Source: Methylotenera sp.
GTDB lineage: Bacteria; Pseudomonadota; Gammaproteobacteria; Burkholderiales; Methylophilaceae
Length of the DNA stretch: 64,000 nucleotides
Direction: 5' to 3'
Assembly (NCBI GenBank): GCA_030682715.1
Contig: JAUXNQ010000024.1
Coordinates: forward strand, 62,001-126,000
A model generated the notes under the pieces. That model was not told where the DNA came from and ran no database searches. It was given only the letters and a program-made list of their open reading frames with translations. The position numbers and the translations under genes are program-made. Below, piece by piece: positions 47,767 through 56,189 of the stretch. How positions within the stretch are numbered: position 1 is the first letter of the stretch; the number at the start of each line of letters is the position of its first letter.

Positions 47767-49284
47767 CTAAGATTTAGGCTTTTTATTATCACCCATCATT
47801 TGCCTTAGCTGCCTTAAACGCGCTTCAACAATAGATTGCTGATAAAAATCACCGTCATTGGCTTTTGCGGCTAAATCCATTTGCTCGATAGCACGCGCGA
47901 GGTCATATTTTCGATAATAGGCCTCGCTCTGCGCTTGGTGGCTAAGCAACGCTTTATTTTGCATATTGTAAGCTTTAGCTAACATGTCATACATATAAGC
48001 ATCATCAGGATAAAAACCCTGCTTCATTTTAATCAGTTGAATCGCTTGAGTGGCTTGTTTTGTGGCAAGGTAATGTTCTGCATATCCATGAATTAAAGCG
48101 CGGTTATCTGGAAAAGCTTGCAGTCCAGATGCATATTTCTCGGCTGCCGCGATAGGCTTATTTCTGGCCACTTCAAGCCGCGCTGCTAAATTTTCAATCA
48201 TAGGGTGGGATGAAGCACTTTTCTTAAGCCAAGCCAGCTCATATTCGGCTTCTGTCCATGCGCTCTTTCGCAATAAAGCGACTGCTAAACCATAATGCTC
48301 GGCGGCTACATTTGCATAACGTTGTTCGCTAATATTTTGCTTAAACAAATCAATCGCCACTTGAGGAACGCCCAGCATCGCGCGTAACTTTGCTTTCACA
48401 TATTGGAACTCAAGACCATCTGCCACCTGTTTGTATGGCATTTGCTCAACACGATTAGTGACATCGGCAATCCGTTCAGAGGTCAGTGGATGCGTGCGTA
48501 AAAAACTAGGTGCGCCACGCTCGGTGAAACGAGAACCGCGCTGTAAAGTTTTAAAGAACTGTGGCATCGCTCTTACATCAAAACCACCTGAATCTAAAAT
48601 CTGCAAACCAATACGGTCTGCTTCACGCTCATAGTCACGCGTGTAATCTAACTGGTTTTGTACACCGATTGCAGATGCTGTTGTCATTGCGCCAGAAGCC
48701 AACTGTGGATTTGACCTTGCAACCAGTAAAGCCAAAGCAATACCCGCTAAGTTCTTAAACGTGTCATATTTTTGCGAAGCAAGCATACGTGCTAAATGTC
48801 TTTGAGTAACGTGGCCAATTTCGTGCCCAAGCACACTCGCAAGCTCCGACTCAGTGTTCGAGGCAAGAATCAAACCTGTATGCACCCCGATTACACCACC
48901 TGGCATGGCAAATGCGTTAATTGAAGGATCTTGCACCACAAAGAAATTAAACTTTTGTCGCTTGTCTGGCCCATTTGCCACCAAACGTGCGCCTAGGCTT
49001 TGTAAGTAGTCAGAGACTTCCACATCACTTAGCACATCATCACTGACAGCAACCTGACGCATAATCTGCTCAGCGATTTCCTGCTCTTGCAATGGCGACA
49101 TTACCGTTGCTGATACATCGCCTAAGTCTGGCAATTCATTTGCAAGCGCCTGATGTGTGTATGCGAGTGAAGCAACAACGAGTGTAGTAGCAACTACCGA
49201 GGTCGAAACTATTGGCGCCGAGACCAGTGAAGTCGGAATAATTGAAGCAACTAATAATATAATGTGGGATAAATTTAATTTCAT
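47767..49284 (-). CDS. bepA: Periplasmic M48 metalloprotease with TPR repeats, BepA-like
   Basis: An exported zinc metalloprotease and chaperone of the BepA/YfgC type that controls outer-membrane protein assembly. After a long hydrophobic signal region it carries FVVQDPSINAFAMPGG, the zinc motif VLGHEIGHVTQRHLARM, the third ligand in YEREADRIG and a C-terminal TPR region (about residues 300-500). I prefer ATG 49284 (505 residues), with 49320 possible. It lies just upstream of soxY on the same strand, only 8 bases before its ATG, so co-transcription is likely though functions differ. Confidence 0.9.
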   Translation of the reverse strand: MKLNLSHIILLVASIIPTSLVSAPIVSTSVVATTLVVASLAYTHQALANELPDLGDVSATVMSPLQEQEIAEQIMRQVAVSDDVLSDVEVSDYLQSLGARLVANGPDKRQKFNFFVVQDPSINAFAMPGGVIGVHTGLILASNTESELASVLGHEIGHVTQRHLARMLASQKYDTFKNLAGIALALLVARSNPQLASGAMTTASAIGVQNQLDYTRDYEREADRIGLQILDSGGFDVRAMPQFFKTLQRGSRFTERGAPSFLRTHPLTSERIADVTNRVEQMPYKQVADGLEFQYVKAKLRAMLGVPQVAIDLFKQNISEQRYANVAAEHYGLAVALLRKSAWTEAEYELAWLKKSASSHPMIENLAARLEVARNKPIAAAEKYASGLQAFPDNRALIHGYAEHYLATKQATQAIQLIKMKQGFYPDDAYMYDMLAKAYNMQNKALLSHQAQSEAYYRKYDLARAIEQMDLAAKANDGDFYQQSIVEARLRQLRQMMGDNKKPKS

Positions 49285-49392
49285 TATTACTATGATAACG
49301 TTTGCAGTCGAATGTTTCATAATGCTGCGTAAATTATATCGCACCAACCTGAGCAATTTTTACACTTAAATCAAACACGCTGAGAATGACAT

Positions 49393-49872
49393 ATGACAAA
49401 CCCACTTACCCACTTTGATCAAAACGGCCAAGCCCATATGGTCGATATCGGCGAAAAAGCCGAAACCCACCGCATAGCAGTTGCAACAGGTCACATTAGC
49501 ATGCAGCCTTCAACACTAACACTTATCCAAGCTGGCAACAGTAAAAAAGGGGATGTACTTGGTATCGCCAGAATCGCTGCGATTCAGGCCGCAAAAAAAA
49601 CATCAGATCTTATCCCGCTGTGCCACCCGATTTCACTCACGCGCATTGCCGTTAGTTTTGAGGTAATTGAAACATTGTCTAGCATCAGTTGCTCAGTTAC
49701 CACCGAAACTTACGGAAAAACTGGCGTAGAAATGGAAGCACTAACCGCAGTGAGCGCTTGCTTACTCACCATTTACGATATGTGCAAAGCAGTAGACCGT
49801 GCGATGACAATTTCGGAAATCAAGCTGCTAGAAAAACATGGCGGCAAATCGGGCGATTGGTTAGCGCCATAG
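49393..49872 (+). CDS. moaC: Cyclic pyranopterin monophosphate synthase, 3' end supplied by an inserted element
   Basis: A 159-residue MoaC, which with MoaA makes cyclic pyranopterin monophosphate for molybdenum cofactor. Family motifs [47 protein letters not shown] and KSGDWLAP are complete. The last 150 bases overlap a duplication: a second, diverged copy of this end is at 56306-56458. The simplest reading is that a mobile element inserted here and replaced the native C-terminal codons with its own copy, so the gene stays functional. The C-terminus changed from VANN to LAP. Confidence 0.95.
   Translation: MTNPLTHFDQNGQAHMVDIGEKAETHRIAVATGHISMQPSTLTLIQAGNSKKGDVLGIARIAAIQAAKKTSDLIPLCHPISLTRIAVSFEVIETLSSISCSVTTETYGKTGVEMEALTAVSACLLTIYDMCKAVDRAMTISEIKLLEKHGGKSGDWLAP
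49723..49790 (+). repeat. attL: left 68-bp direct repeat within moaC
   Basis: Identical over 68 bases to 56306-56373 (starts GGCGTAGAAATGGAAGCACT). The crossover core must lie inside. Sequence to the right of this block diverges between the two copies, and so does sequence to the left. Confidence 0.9.
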
Positions 49873-49919
49873 TAAGTACTAACTTATAAACACTACAAAT
49901 TAATTAAAAATGTACTCTC

Positions 49920-49936
49920 GTCCAAATCCTGTCCAA
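49920..49936 (+). repeat. Left arm-type integrase repeat
   Basis: GTCCAAATCCTGTCCAA: a pair of GTCCAA hexamers 11 bases apart, just before the integrase gene. It matches 16 of 17 bases, in the same orientation, to 56173-56189 near the other end. Confidence 0.6.
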
Positions 49937-49950
49937 CTAAAGGATAGAAA

Positions 49951-50934
49951 ATGGCGTCAATACGTTATCGCAACAATAAGTGGCAAGCACGAGTAATTCG
50001 CAAAGGACACGCACCTGTAGCACGCTCATTCTTAACCAAGCAAGATGCTGAACGATGGTCTAGAAGTATTGAGACCGAGATGGATAGAGGAGCATACGTT
50101 AGCACCAGCGAGGCAGAGCAAACTACCTTAGGAGAGCTAATTACTAGATACATGCTTGAAGTTACTCCAACCCTACGAGGTGCAAAGGAGGACTTGATAA
50201 GACTCAACGCTATCAGACATAGGTCGATTGCCAAACTTAGCCTTACAGCTTTAACCCCTAGTAAGATTGCTATTTATAGGGATGAGCGTTTAACTCAAAT
50301 CAAAGCTAATACCCTCATAAGAGAGCTAGCCTACTTATCAAGTATCATCAACCATGCCAGACGTGAATGGGGTATCAATATGACTAACCCTGTTAGTTTG
50401 GTAAAGAAACCTACTTGCCCACAGGGCAGGAGCAGGATACTCAGTGATGATGAAAGAGCAAGACTGCTCCAAGCTGCAAAGCAGATTAATAATCGCGTTC
50501 CTTGGCTAGAGCCACTTATCTTACTTGCTCTTGAGACAGGTATGCGAAGAGGTGAGCTATTAGGCCTAAATATAAAGCACCTCGACCTCAACAAACAGGT
50601 AGCGCTACTAGAGCTGACAAAAAACGGAGATAGTCGTTATGTGCCTCTGTCACTAGCTGCTGTAGCGATAATTAAGAACTTACCCCTTACTCCAGATGGT
50701 AGGTTATTTTCTATCAATGCCCATTGTGTACACCCTGTATTCAATAGAGCTAAGAATAGAGCCAAATTGGAGGACTTCCATTTTCATGACCTACGCCACA
50801 CAGCTATTACGAATATGGCTGAAAAATTACCTAATTTACTAGAGCTGTCTTCAGTTACTGGTCATCGTAGCTTAAAGATGCTTCAGCGCTACTATCATCC
50901 TGACCCTCAGAGTTTAGCTAAGAAGCTAGGTTAG
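49951..50934 (+). CDS. int: Tyrosine recombinase (integrase) of the island
   Basis: A 327-residue phage-type integrase. The N-terminal arm- and core-binding part has MASIRYRNNKWQARVIRKG and DAERWSRSIETEMDRG. The catalytic domain shows Arg in LALETGMRRGELLGL, HDLRHT with the His-x-x-Arg pair, GHRS and the tyrosine nucleophile in LQRYYHPD, so all catalytic residues are present. The ATG follows AAAGGA at good spacing. It lies 78 bases after moaC, adjacent to attL, the usual place for an integrase that targets a 3' gene end. It should catalyse integration and excision at the moaC sequence. Confidence 0.95.
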   Translation: MASIRYRNNKWQARVIRKGHAPVARSFLTKQDAERWSRSIETEMDRGAYVSTSEAEQTTLGELITRYMLEVTPTLRGAKEDLIRLNAIRHRSIAKLSLTALTPSKIAIYRDERLTQIKANTLIRELAYLSSIINHARREWGINMTNPVSLVKKPTCPQGRSRILSDDERARLLQAAKQINNRVPWLEPLILLALETGMRRGELLGLNIKHLDLNKQVALLELTKNGDSRYVPLSLAAVAIIKNLPLTPDGRLFSINAHCVHPVFNRAKNRAKLEDFHFHDLRHTAITNMAEKLPNLLELSSVTGHRSLKMLQRYYHPDPQSLAKKLG

Positions 50935-51117
50935 CTCCTTATGTGCAAGCTATAAGTCTGTAGCTCTATTCTTAAAACAGCTTACCTCCTATAGGAAGAG
51001 TATCAATTTTTATTAAACAATTTCGCGACCATACCTCGATGATATGCAGACCCTAGAAGCCCCCTTGCAGGCCTCTGGGCTTGCGTTCATATCACAGGGA
51101 TGGCATTACCTCTCCAG

Positions 51118-51219
51118 TGTACGAAAACGACCCATTACGTACATATCTTTAATGCATGTACGAAAGTAAGTTGTTTTATTTTCGGACACATTGTAATATA
51201 CGTACATCCATTTCGGACA
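51118..51219. promoter_or_regulatory. Res-like recombination region with three inverted-repeat subsites
   Basis: Three dyads lie directly before the resolvase gene: 51118-51143 (26 bp), 51157-51188 (32 bp) and 51192-51219 (28 bp). Their half-sites read TGTACGAAA, TGTACGTAA, TGTACGAAA, TGTCCGAAA, TGTAATATA and TGTCCGAAA, close to the TGTCCGAAA-type half-site of Tn3/gamma-delta resolvases, and the spacing pattern resembles that of res sites I-III. They should bind the resolvase and may also repress its promoter. Confidence 0.7.
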
Positions 51220-51235
51220 AGTACAGGAGAGCATC

Positions 51236-51820
51236 ATGTCTAGGGTATTCGCATATTGCCGTGTATCAACTACAGACCAAGTAACAGAGAATCAAGTGCT
51301 AGAGATTAAGAATGCAGGCTTTGCGTTAGAGCCTCATAGGATAGTAGAAGAAAAGATTAGCGGCTCTGTAGCTGCGTATGAACGTCCTGAGTTCAAGAAG
51401 TTATCAGAGAGGCTTGAGGCTACTGATGTACTCATAGTAACCAAGCTAGACCGCTTAGGTCGCAATGCTATAGATGTTAGGTCTACCGTTGAGAAGCTAG
51501 CAAAGGCAGGCGTAAAGGTTCACTGCCTAGCACTAGGTGGTGCAGACCTCACTAGCCCTGCTGGTAAGATGACCATGCAAGTTATCTCTGCTGTAGCTGA
51601 GTTTGAACGTGACTTACTTATTGAGCGCACGCACTCTGGGCTTGATAGGGCTAAGGCAGCAGGCAAAAAGTTCGGTAGGCCTAGCGCATTAACTGCACAT
51701 GAAAAAGAAGATGTTGTAGCATTAATCAAGTCTGGTAGTTCTATATCTGAGGTTGCCCGTAGATTTAAAACAAGCAGGCAGACTATTCTCAGAGTACGCG
51801 ATACAATAAGTGGGGATTAG
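51236..51820 (+). CDS. Small serine recombinase (resolvase/invertase family)
   Basis: A 194-residue serine recombinase. The catalytic Ser is in [11 protein letters not shown], followed by the conserved [21 protein letters not shown] and the E-helix motif [16 protein letters not shown]-terminal helix-turn-helix ([21 protein letters not shown]) follows the GRPSAL linker. The size and layout match Tn3-type resolvases and DNA invertases. The ATG follows AGGAGAG. No transposase is near, so it may resolve multimers of the excised element or be left from a transposon. Confidence 0.94.
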   Translation: MSRVFAYCRVSTTDQVTENQVLEIKNAGFALEPHRIVEEKISGSVAAYERPEFKKLSERLEATDVLIVTKLDRLGRNAIDVRSTVEKLAKAGVKVHCLALGGADLTSPAGKMTMQVISAVAEFERDLLIERTHSGLDRAKAAGKKFGRPSALTAHEKEDVVALIKSGSSISEVARRFKTSRQTILRVRDTISGD

Positions 51821-51890
51821 ATAAGTTTTGTACCAAAATCCTAATTATATTACTGCGTAATATTAAGTACTAATTTACAAAGAACTAAAC

Positions 51891-52730
51891 ATGGAAAATA
51901 AAGGTGTAGAAGAGTTTTCTGAGGAAGACCCAGAGCCTAGCTACGTAGCTGAACGGCAGAAGTTAGATACTACCGCTCTCATTATAGACTTCAACGTACT
52001 GGATGAGTTAGACGCCTTTGAGGCTAAACACGAATATGTGGATTACTTAAACAGTATTGAAGACGAACTACCTAATCACGGACAAGCGGATACTGACCCT
52101 CAAGCAGCTTATGCGACTAACCGTGACCTAAGAGCTGAGTTACGAAGTAGAGTAAGCAAAGCTCAACAGCAGGCTTTATTAGAGTTCTCGAAAGAGTACC
52201 CTGTAGAATCATCACAGCTTAAGCTGATAGCTAATGCGACGGTAGTCACTGCGAATAAGAACAGGATAAATTATAAAGCCACTTACTTAGCAATAATGGA
52301 TTGCTTACTTGATAGAGGCCAAACACTTAAGACGCAAAAGGACATCTTAGAGAGAGTTAAATTCATTACAGGCATCCATGAACTAACTGCAAACCTCTGG
52401 ACACGCACTTTCAGAAGCTATACTTTTACCCTACTTAATAAGCGCATCTCTGATGAAGGTCTGAAGATTTCACTAGTAAACTGTAAGACTCTCTCAGATG
52501 TACGTAAGCGAGTACAAGCGTATTTCACGTCTCTAAACGGAGAGCTTAAGCTTAAGGCTGAATTAGTAATAGCTGGTAGCAAATTAGTTGTAAATGGAAC
52601 TACTTACCCAATAACCTTAAGCGGCTCAGGTACCAGTGAATACAAAAGAATTCGCGTCAATGTAGGTGATAAGAGGCAATGGATAAGGCTCGATGCATTG
52701 GAGGCGCTGCTCGATACAAAGAATAAATAG
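51891..52730 (+). CDS. Unrecognised island protein
   Basis: A 279-residue protein I cannot assign. The N-terminal 85 residues are acidic and probably flexible (EEFSEEDPEPSYVAE). A helical middle part follows (about 85-215, with RSRVSKAQQQALLEFSK and KTQKDILERVKFITGIHEL). The C-terminal 70 residues look beta-rich (LVIAGSKLVVNGTTYPITL, then YKRIRVNVGDKRQWIRLDALEALL) and could be a small nucleic-acid- or protein-binding domain. There is no signal peptide or membrane segment. It is 70 bases after the resolvase, on the same strand. Confidence 0.65.
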   Translation: MENKGVEEFSEEDPEPSYVAERQKLDTTALIIDFNVLDELDAFEAKHEYVDYLNSIEDELPNHGQADTDPQAAYATNRDLRAELRSRVSKAQQQALLEFSKEYPVESSQLKLIANATVVTANKNRINYKATYLAIMDCLLDRGQTLKTQKDILERVKFITGIHELTANLWTRTFRSYTFTLLNKRISDEGLKISLVNCKTLSDVRKRVQAYFTSLNGELKLKAELVIAGSKLVVNGTTYPITLSGSGTSEYKRIRVNVGDKRQWIRLDALEALLDTKNK

Positions 52731-52991
52731 TACTCACTGCTAGTAAATTAGCTATTAGCAGAACATCTTTGTATCGTTACCTTGAAGCTGTATAAAACAC
52801 TTGTCTCAGTGATTGAGTGATAGCGATGTTGCGAATTTTAAAGCACCTTATGCGCGTAGACTTTTTGCCTGATACCAAAGCTAAGGCTAATCAAGAATAA
52901 TCGTTTATAGCGCGTTTCTGTAATTCGATATTATTGAGCTATTGGCTTGTAGCCTTGTTCTAAAGGCTATTTGATACAGCTAGCGCTGTGA

Positions 52992-53315
52992 CTACCTTGT
53001 AGCTTCTGCTTCAAGTAGTTCAATCATGCTACTGATAACTTCACTACGCTTAATCTCGTCTAGCTTGTTTAACGCCAAGTGCAGCTCTGTAGTATCTTCA
53101 CTACATATGAACCAAGTCACGGGTCTAGCTAACGTACTAGCAATCTTTTCTATCATTGAAAGTGGTGGTGTATGTCTGCCGCTCTCATACTGATTCATGC
53201 GTACTTTAGCGGTAGCTTCATCAATACCAACTAATACGCCTAGAGCCTCTTGAGTCAGACCTGCCGCCAGCCTAGCTTTACGCATCCTAAGTGCAAACAC
53301 CTCTTCTAGTTTCAT
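52992..53315 (-). CDS. XRE-family transcriptional regulator
   Basis: A 107-residue regulator with an N-terminal Cro/CI-type helix-turn-helix (MRKARLAAGLTQEALGVLVG, then the recognition region ATAKVRMNQYESGRHTPP). The rest is a helical C-terminal tail. The ATG follows AAAGAG at good spacing. It is the only intact gene on the minus strand of the island and faces the lipoprotein gene across a 106-base gap holding a perfect palindrome. It probably represses itself and the divergent cargo genes (inference). Confidence 0.9.
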   Translation of the reverse strand: MKLEEVFALRMRKARLAAGLTQEALGVLVGIDEATAKVRMNQYESGRHTPPLSMIEKIASTLARPVTWFICSEDTTELHLALNKLDEIKRSEVISSMIELLEAEATR

Positions 53316-53369
53316 AACTACTCTTTAAGTACTAAGAGTTAGTTTTTACACTTTTCAGCTTGCTTTTGA

Positions 53370-53386
53370 GTTAAGTTAAACTTAAC
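53370..53386. promoter_or_regulatory. Candidate operator palindrome of the island XRE regulator
   Basis: GTTAAGTT-A-AACTTAAC is a perfect 17-bp palindrome in the divergent gap, 36 bases before the lipoprotein ATG and 55 bases before the regulator start. A weaker dyad (ACTCTT/AAGAGT) lies at 53320-53339 next to the regulator start codon. Confidence 0.5.
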
Positions 53387-53421
53387 CTACACACCCTTTA
53401 TCAATTCATAAATAATAAATC

Positions 53422-53901
53422 ATGCGCAACGAGTTATTACTACTTACTTTGGCAGCTACTTTATCCAGCTGCGCCTCCAACTCAGGAATTATGCCAATAG
53501 GACGAGATACCTTCATGGTGTCACGTCAGGCAGCGACTGGCTTCTCTGGGTCAGGTACTCTGAAGGCTGAGGCTTTTCAAGAAGCTACTCAATACTGTAC
53601 TAAAGAAGGCAAGTTCATGCAGGTAGTTAACACTCATGAAGCTAGCCCACCTTACATCTTTGGAAACTTCCCTAAAGCTGAGGTTCAGTTCATGTGCCTA
53701 AGTGCAAGTGATGCTGAGCTACAACGCCCAAAACTAAAGAAAACTCCAGACCAGACTATTGAAGTCAAGCAAGTAGAAAAGGTGGGGGCTGACTCTAGCG
53801 ACTCCTATGCACAATTAAAGAAGCTTAAAGAACTACTAGACTCTGGCATCATTAATCAAGATGAGTTTAATACTGAAAAGCATAAGATTCTAGCTAACTA
53901 A
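53422..53901 (+). CDS. Lipoprotein with C-terminal SHOCT-like helix pair
   Basis: A 159-residue predicted lipoprotein. The signal peptide ends in lipobox LSSC (Cys17). The middle has a GTLKAEAFQEATQYCTKEGK region seen in small outer-membrane lipoproteins of unknown role. The C-terminal 32 residues (YAQLKKLKELLDSGIINQDE and what follows) fit the SHOCT motif, a short oligomerisation element. It is the first gene right of the palindromic operator, followed by the membrane protein gene 67 bases later. It probably works at the envelope; function unknown. Confidence 0.78.
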   Translation: MRNELLLLTLAATLSSCASNSGIMPIGRDTFMVSRQAATGFSGSGTLKAEAFQEATQYCTKEGKFMQVVNTHEASPPYIFGNFPKAEVQFMCLSASDAELQRPKLKKTPDQTIEVKQVEKVGADSSDSYAQLKKLKELLDSGIINQDEFNTEKHKILAN

Positions 53902-53968
53902 AACAAACTTAGAGCCTCATATGATTACATGTGAGGGTAGTGTTAATACTCGCGAATGGAAAGTAATA

Positions 53969-54325
53969 ATGATTTATGTGATTGCAGCTATCATGAGCTA
54001 CCTTGTTAATAATAGTATCGTGGTTAAAAAATCTACGCTTATAGGAACGCATAGCAACGCCACACTAAACGCTTTGACTGCGCTTGGCTCTTGGGGCGGG
54101 TGGCTGTGCATAATCCCCGCAGCCTTTATTGTGGGAACTTCTGATGACTACACGGCGATTAATGGTGTTCTGTTTATGGTCGCTGCATTTGTAGCTAGTT
54201 ACATTGCACCAATTGACCACATAGTAGGCCGCGTTCATGGTTATATCGTTGGGTATATACTTAGTGCATTAACACTGCCGATTAATGCAGCATTGGTCAT
54301 ATATTTGTATGTAGACCTACATTAA
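53969..54325 (+). CDS. Small polytopic membrane protein of the island
   Basis: A 118-residue protein with about four hydrophobic segments (MIYVIAAIMSYLV, ALTALGSWGGWLCIIPAAFIV, NGVLFMVAAFVASYIA, GYIVGYILSALTLPINAALV). I choose ATG 53969, preceded by GGAAAG six bases upstream; a start at 53921 would add a polar 16-residue extension. Family not recognised. It is probably co-transcribed with the lipoprotein gene. Confidence 0.62.
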   Translation: MIYVIAAIMSYLVNNSIVVKKSTLIGTHSNATLNALTALGSWGGWLCIIPAAFIVGTSDDYTAINGVLFMVAAFVASYIAPIDHIVGRVHGYIVGYILSALTLPINAALVIYLYVDLH

Positions 54326-54339
54326 GTTATTTACTAAGG

Positions 54340-54567
54340 ATGCGCGAACGTATATATCTTTTTTGGTCAGCCTATAAGTTAATCCAGGAATGGTTAGATA
54401 CTTATTTTCCTCGCTCTACTGTACACATCTCAAGCCAATGCAGACACCCAGCAAGGTACTGTTATGAGCGTAACGGAGGTGCTGTGCTTGATACAGGCGA
54501 CAATCAACACAACGGGGCTGGAGAACAACTAATAAATGACTTTGTTTGTTACCATATCAAAAGCTAA
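54340..54567 (+). CDS. Doubtful small ORF
   Basis: A 75-codon frame lying 15 bases after the membrane protein gene and overlapping the leader of the next gene. AAGG directly abuts the ATG, which is too close for a good ribosome-binding site. It has four Cys residues and no recognised motif. It could be a remnant or non-coding sequence before the HNH-like gene. Confidence 0.25.
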   Translation: MRERIYLFWSAYKLIQEWLDTYFPRSTVHISSQCRHPARYCYERNGGAVLDTGDNQHNGAGEQLINDFVCYHIKS

Positions 54568-54590
54568 CTCCGTATAGGCCTAAGAAACTC

Positions 54591-55517
54591 ATGAAAACCT
54601 GCCACCCTGCTATCCAACTACATTGCCCTTACACATCTAAACTACTGACTGAAATTGACTCAGTGAACGCCGAACACATTTTACCATTTGCCTTAGGTGC
54701 GCCTCAAAACTTTACCGTACTCGCGGATGCAAGTGAAAACTCTAGGATGGCTAATCTCATCGACACACCTTGTACAAATGACCCACTCATAAGAATGCTT
54801 GCTGTGGCCGCAGGAGTTGAATCGCGCTCGGGTCGAGTTGTACTGAAAACTTCTGGAACTAATGCAGCTACAGGCGATGAAATCCGCGCATCTATCAGTC
54901 AAGATGGACTGAAATTTCGATATCAATCCCCAGTTGATTTTGACCATACAACTGGTCTGCCAACCGCAGTAAAAGGATTCAACGATGAAGCGGCGGTGAC
55001 TGCTGAACAAATCAAAATCAAGTATGCGTCAAAAGGTATTGACTTAGAATTGGGTGATACTGTTTTATCTTCCAATCCAGATTTGCACTTTTCATTTAAT
55101 GGGAACTTGAATTTATTGCAACAAGAGCTAATAAAAATTGCTTATCTAATGACGGTCTTTGTATTCGGCGATGAAGCAATCCTATCTGATAATGGAGATT
55201 TATTCAGAACAGGCATTATGGCCAAGGACTTCGTTGAGCTAGCTAAAGTGGGAATAGGTGGAGGTTCTGGAGTTGCTGAGTCGATGGCGTTCATGCCAAA
55301 GTCACAGCCCAATAATCACGTTTTGACGTGCTTTACATCTGGAAGTAATGTTATCTCAGCAGTGAGTTTATTTGGGGTATTTTCGGCTTGCTACATAACC
55401 CCTGCTAGAGGTATCGCTTGTGAACCACTCACAGGCAAAGTAGTTACAATTAGACCATCAACCAAAGCTATAACCTGCATCTCCTATCTTGACTGGTTAA
55501 AATCACATTCATTTTGA
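54591..55517 (+). CDS. HNH-nuclease-like protein with eroded zinc ligands
   Basis: A 308-residue protein. Residues 10-60 resemble the HNH fold of mid-size HNH endonucleases: LHCPYTSKLLTEIDSV, the core AEHILPFALGAPQNF (Glu-His as in EHIIP..LGG), and ENSRMANLID in place of the usual Cys-x2-Cys-Asn. Only one of the four expected zinc Cys remains, so metal binding may be lost. The later segment LLQQELIKIAYLMTVFVFGDE matches the KIAY-type helix seen after such HNH domains. I use ATG 54591, not a TTG at 54546. It might be a defence or nicking enzyme, or an inactive relative. Assignment is tentative. Confidence 0.55.
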   Translation: MKTCHPAIQLHCPYTSKLLTEIDSVNAEHILPFALGAPQNFTVLADASENSRMANLIDTPCTNDPLIRMLAVAAGVESRSGRVVLKTSGTNAATGDEIRASISQDGLKFRYQSPVDFDHTTGLPTAVKGFNDEAAVTAEQIKIKYASKGIDLELGDTVLSSNPDLHFSFNGNLNLLQQELIKIAYLMTVFVFGDEAILSDNGDLFRTGIMAKDFVELAKVGIGGGSGVAESMAFMPKSQPNNHVLTCFTSGSNVISAVSLFGVFSACYITPARGIACEPLTGKVVTIRPSTKAITCISYLDWLKSHSF

Positions 55518-55684
55518 CGTTGCGTATTACTTAGCGACACCTAACCTTAGCTTCTTTGCTCTGAGCTATCACGCATCCATCGTTGTTAGTCAGCACTACG
55601 ACTGGAGTTGTGCGTAGGTCAGGTCTAAAAACTTTCTCACAAGACGCGTAAAACTAGTTCGCATCACAGAGCGCGAATACGGGC

Positions 55685-56101
55685 TTATTTGGGCTGGCGA
55701 ATGACATAGGTCACGACACCGAATATCACCAGCTCCTGCCCCTCTGCCAGCACGATAGGAACATGTTCTGGGTTATCAGAAAGCAGCTTAACCACATTGC
55801 CGCGTTTATATAATCTTTTGACCATCCACTCACCGTCTACGTCTGCGATTATGATGCTAGAGGACTTAGGTTTAACTGCTCTATCAACTATCACGATAGA
55901 GCCGTCATAGGTGCCAGCTCCTATCATGGGGTCGCCTTTTACTTGAAAGAAGAAGGTAGCTGGTGTGTTAGTGATGCGCCTATCATTAAGGTCTAAGAAC
56001 TTCTGTTCGTAGTCTTGATCTGAAGAAGGGAAGCGCGACTGCCCTGCTGATACGTTACCGCTGTATATCGGTCTCGCTAGTGCTGGTGGGTTGGGTAAGA
56101 C
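55685..56101 (-). pseudogene. umuD: umuD-like remnant with dead active site and no start codon
   Basis: A 138-codon frame with clear UmuD/LexA S24 peptidase similarity: PNPPALARPIYSGNVSAGQ (with the Ala-Gly self-cleavage site), FPSSDQDYEQKFLDLNDR, VKGDPMIGAG and MVKRLYKRG with the catalytic Lys. The nucleophile Ser of the usual GDSM is Pro (codon CCC). The frame begins directly after an in-frame TAA (56104-56102) with no ATG, GTG or TTG before the GDPM Met. No umuC follows. It is therefore probably a decayed gene, although the frame is otherwise intact. Confidence 0.82.
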
Positions 56102-56172
56102 TTAAGGTATGTCGAGCGACTTATCATGCTCACTAGAGGCCTTGATACTAAGTCTTCTGGCACTCGATTCCT

Positions 56173-56189
56173 GTCCAATTCCTGTCCAA
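56173..56189 (+). repeat. Right arm-type integrase repeat
   Basis: GTCCAATTCCTGTCCAA, matching the left arm repeat (49920-49936) at 16 of 17 bases with the same 11-base hexamer spacing. It lies about 117 bases inside attR. Confidence 0.6.

Noticed and set aside
52737-52761. Short inverted repeat after the unrecognised island protein
   Set aside because: Nine pairs with a mismatch and no T-run; too weak to call a terminator.
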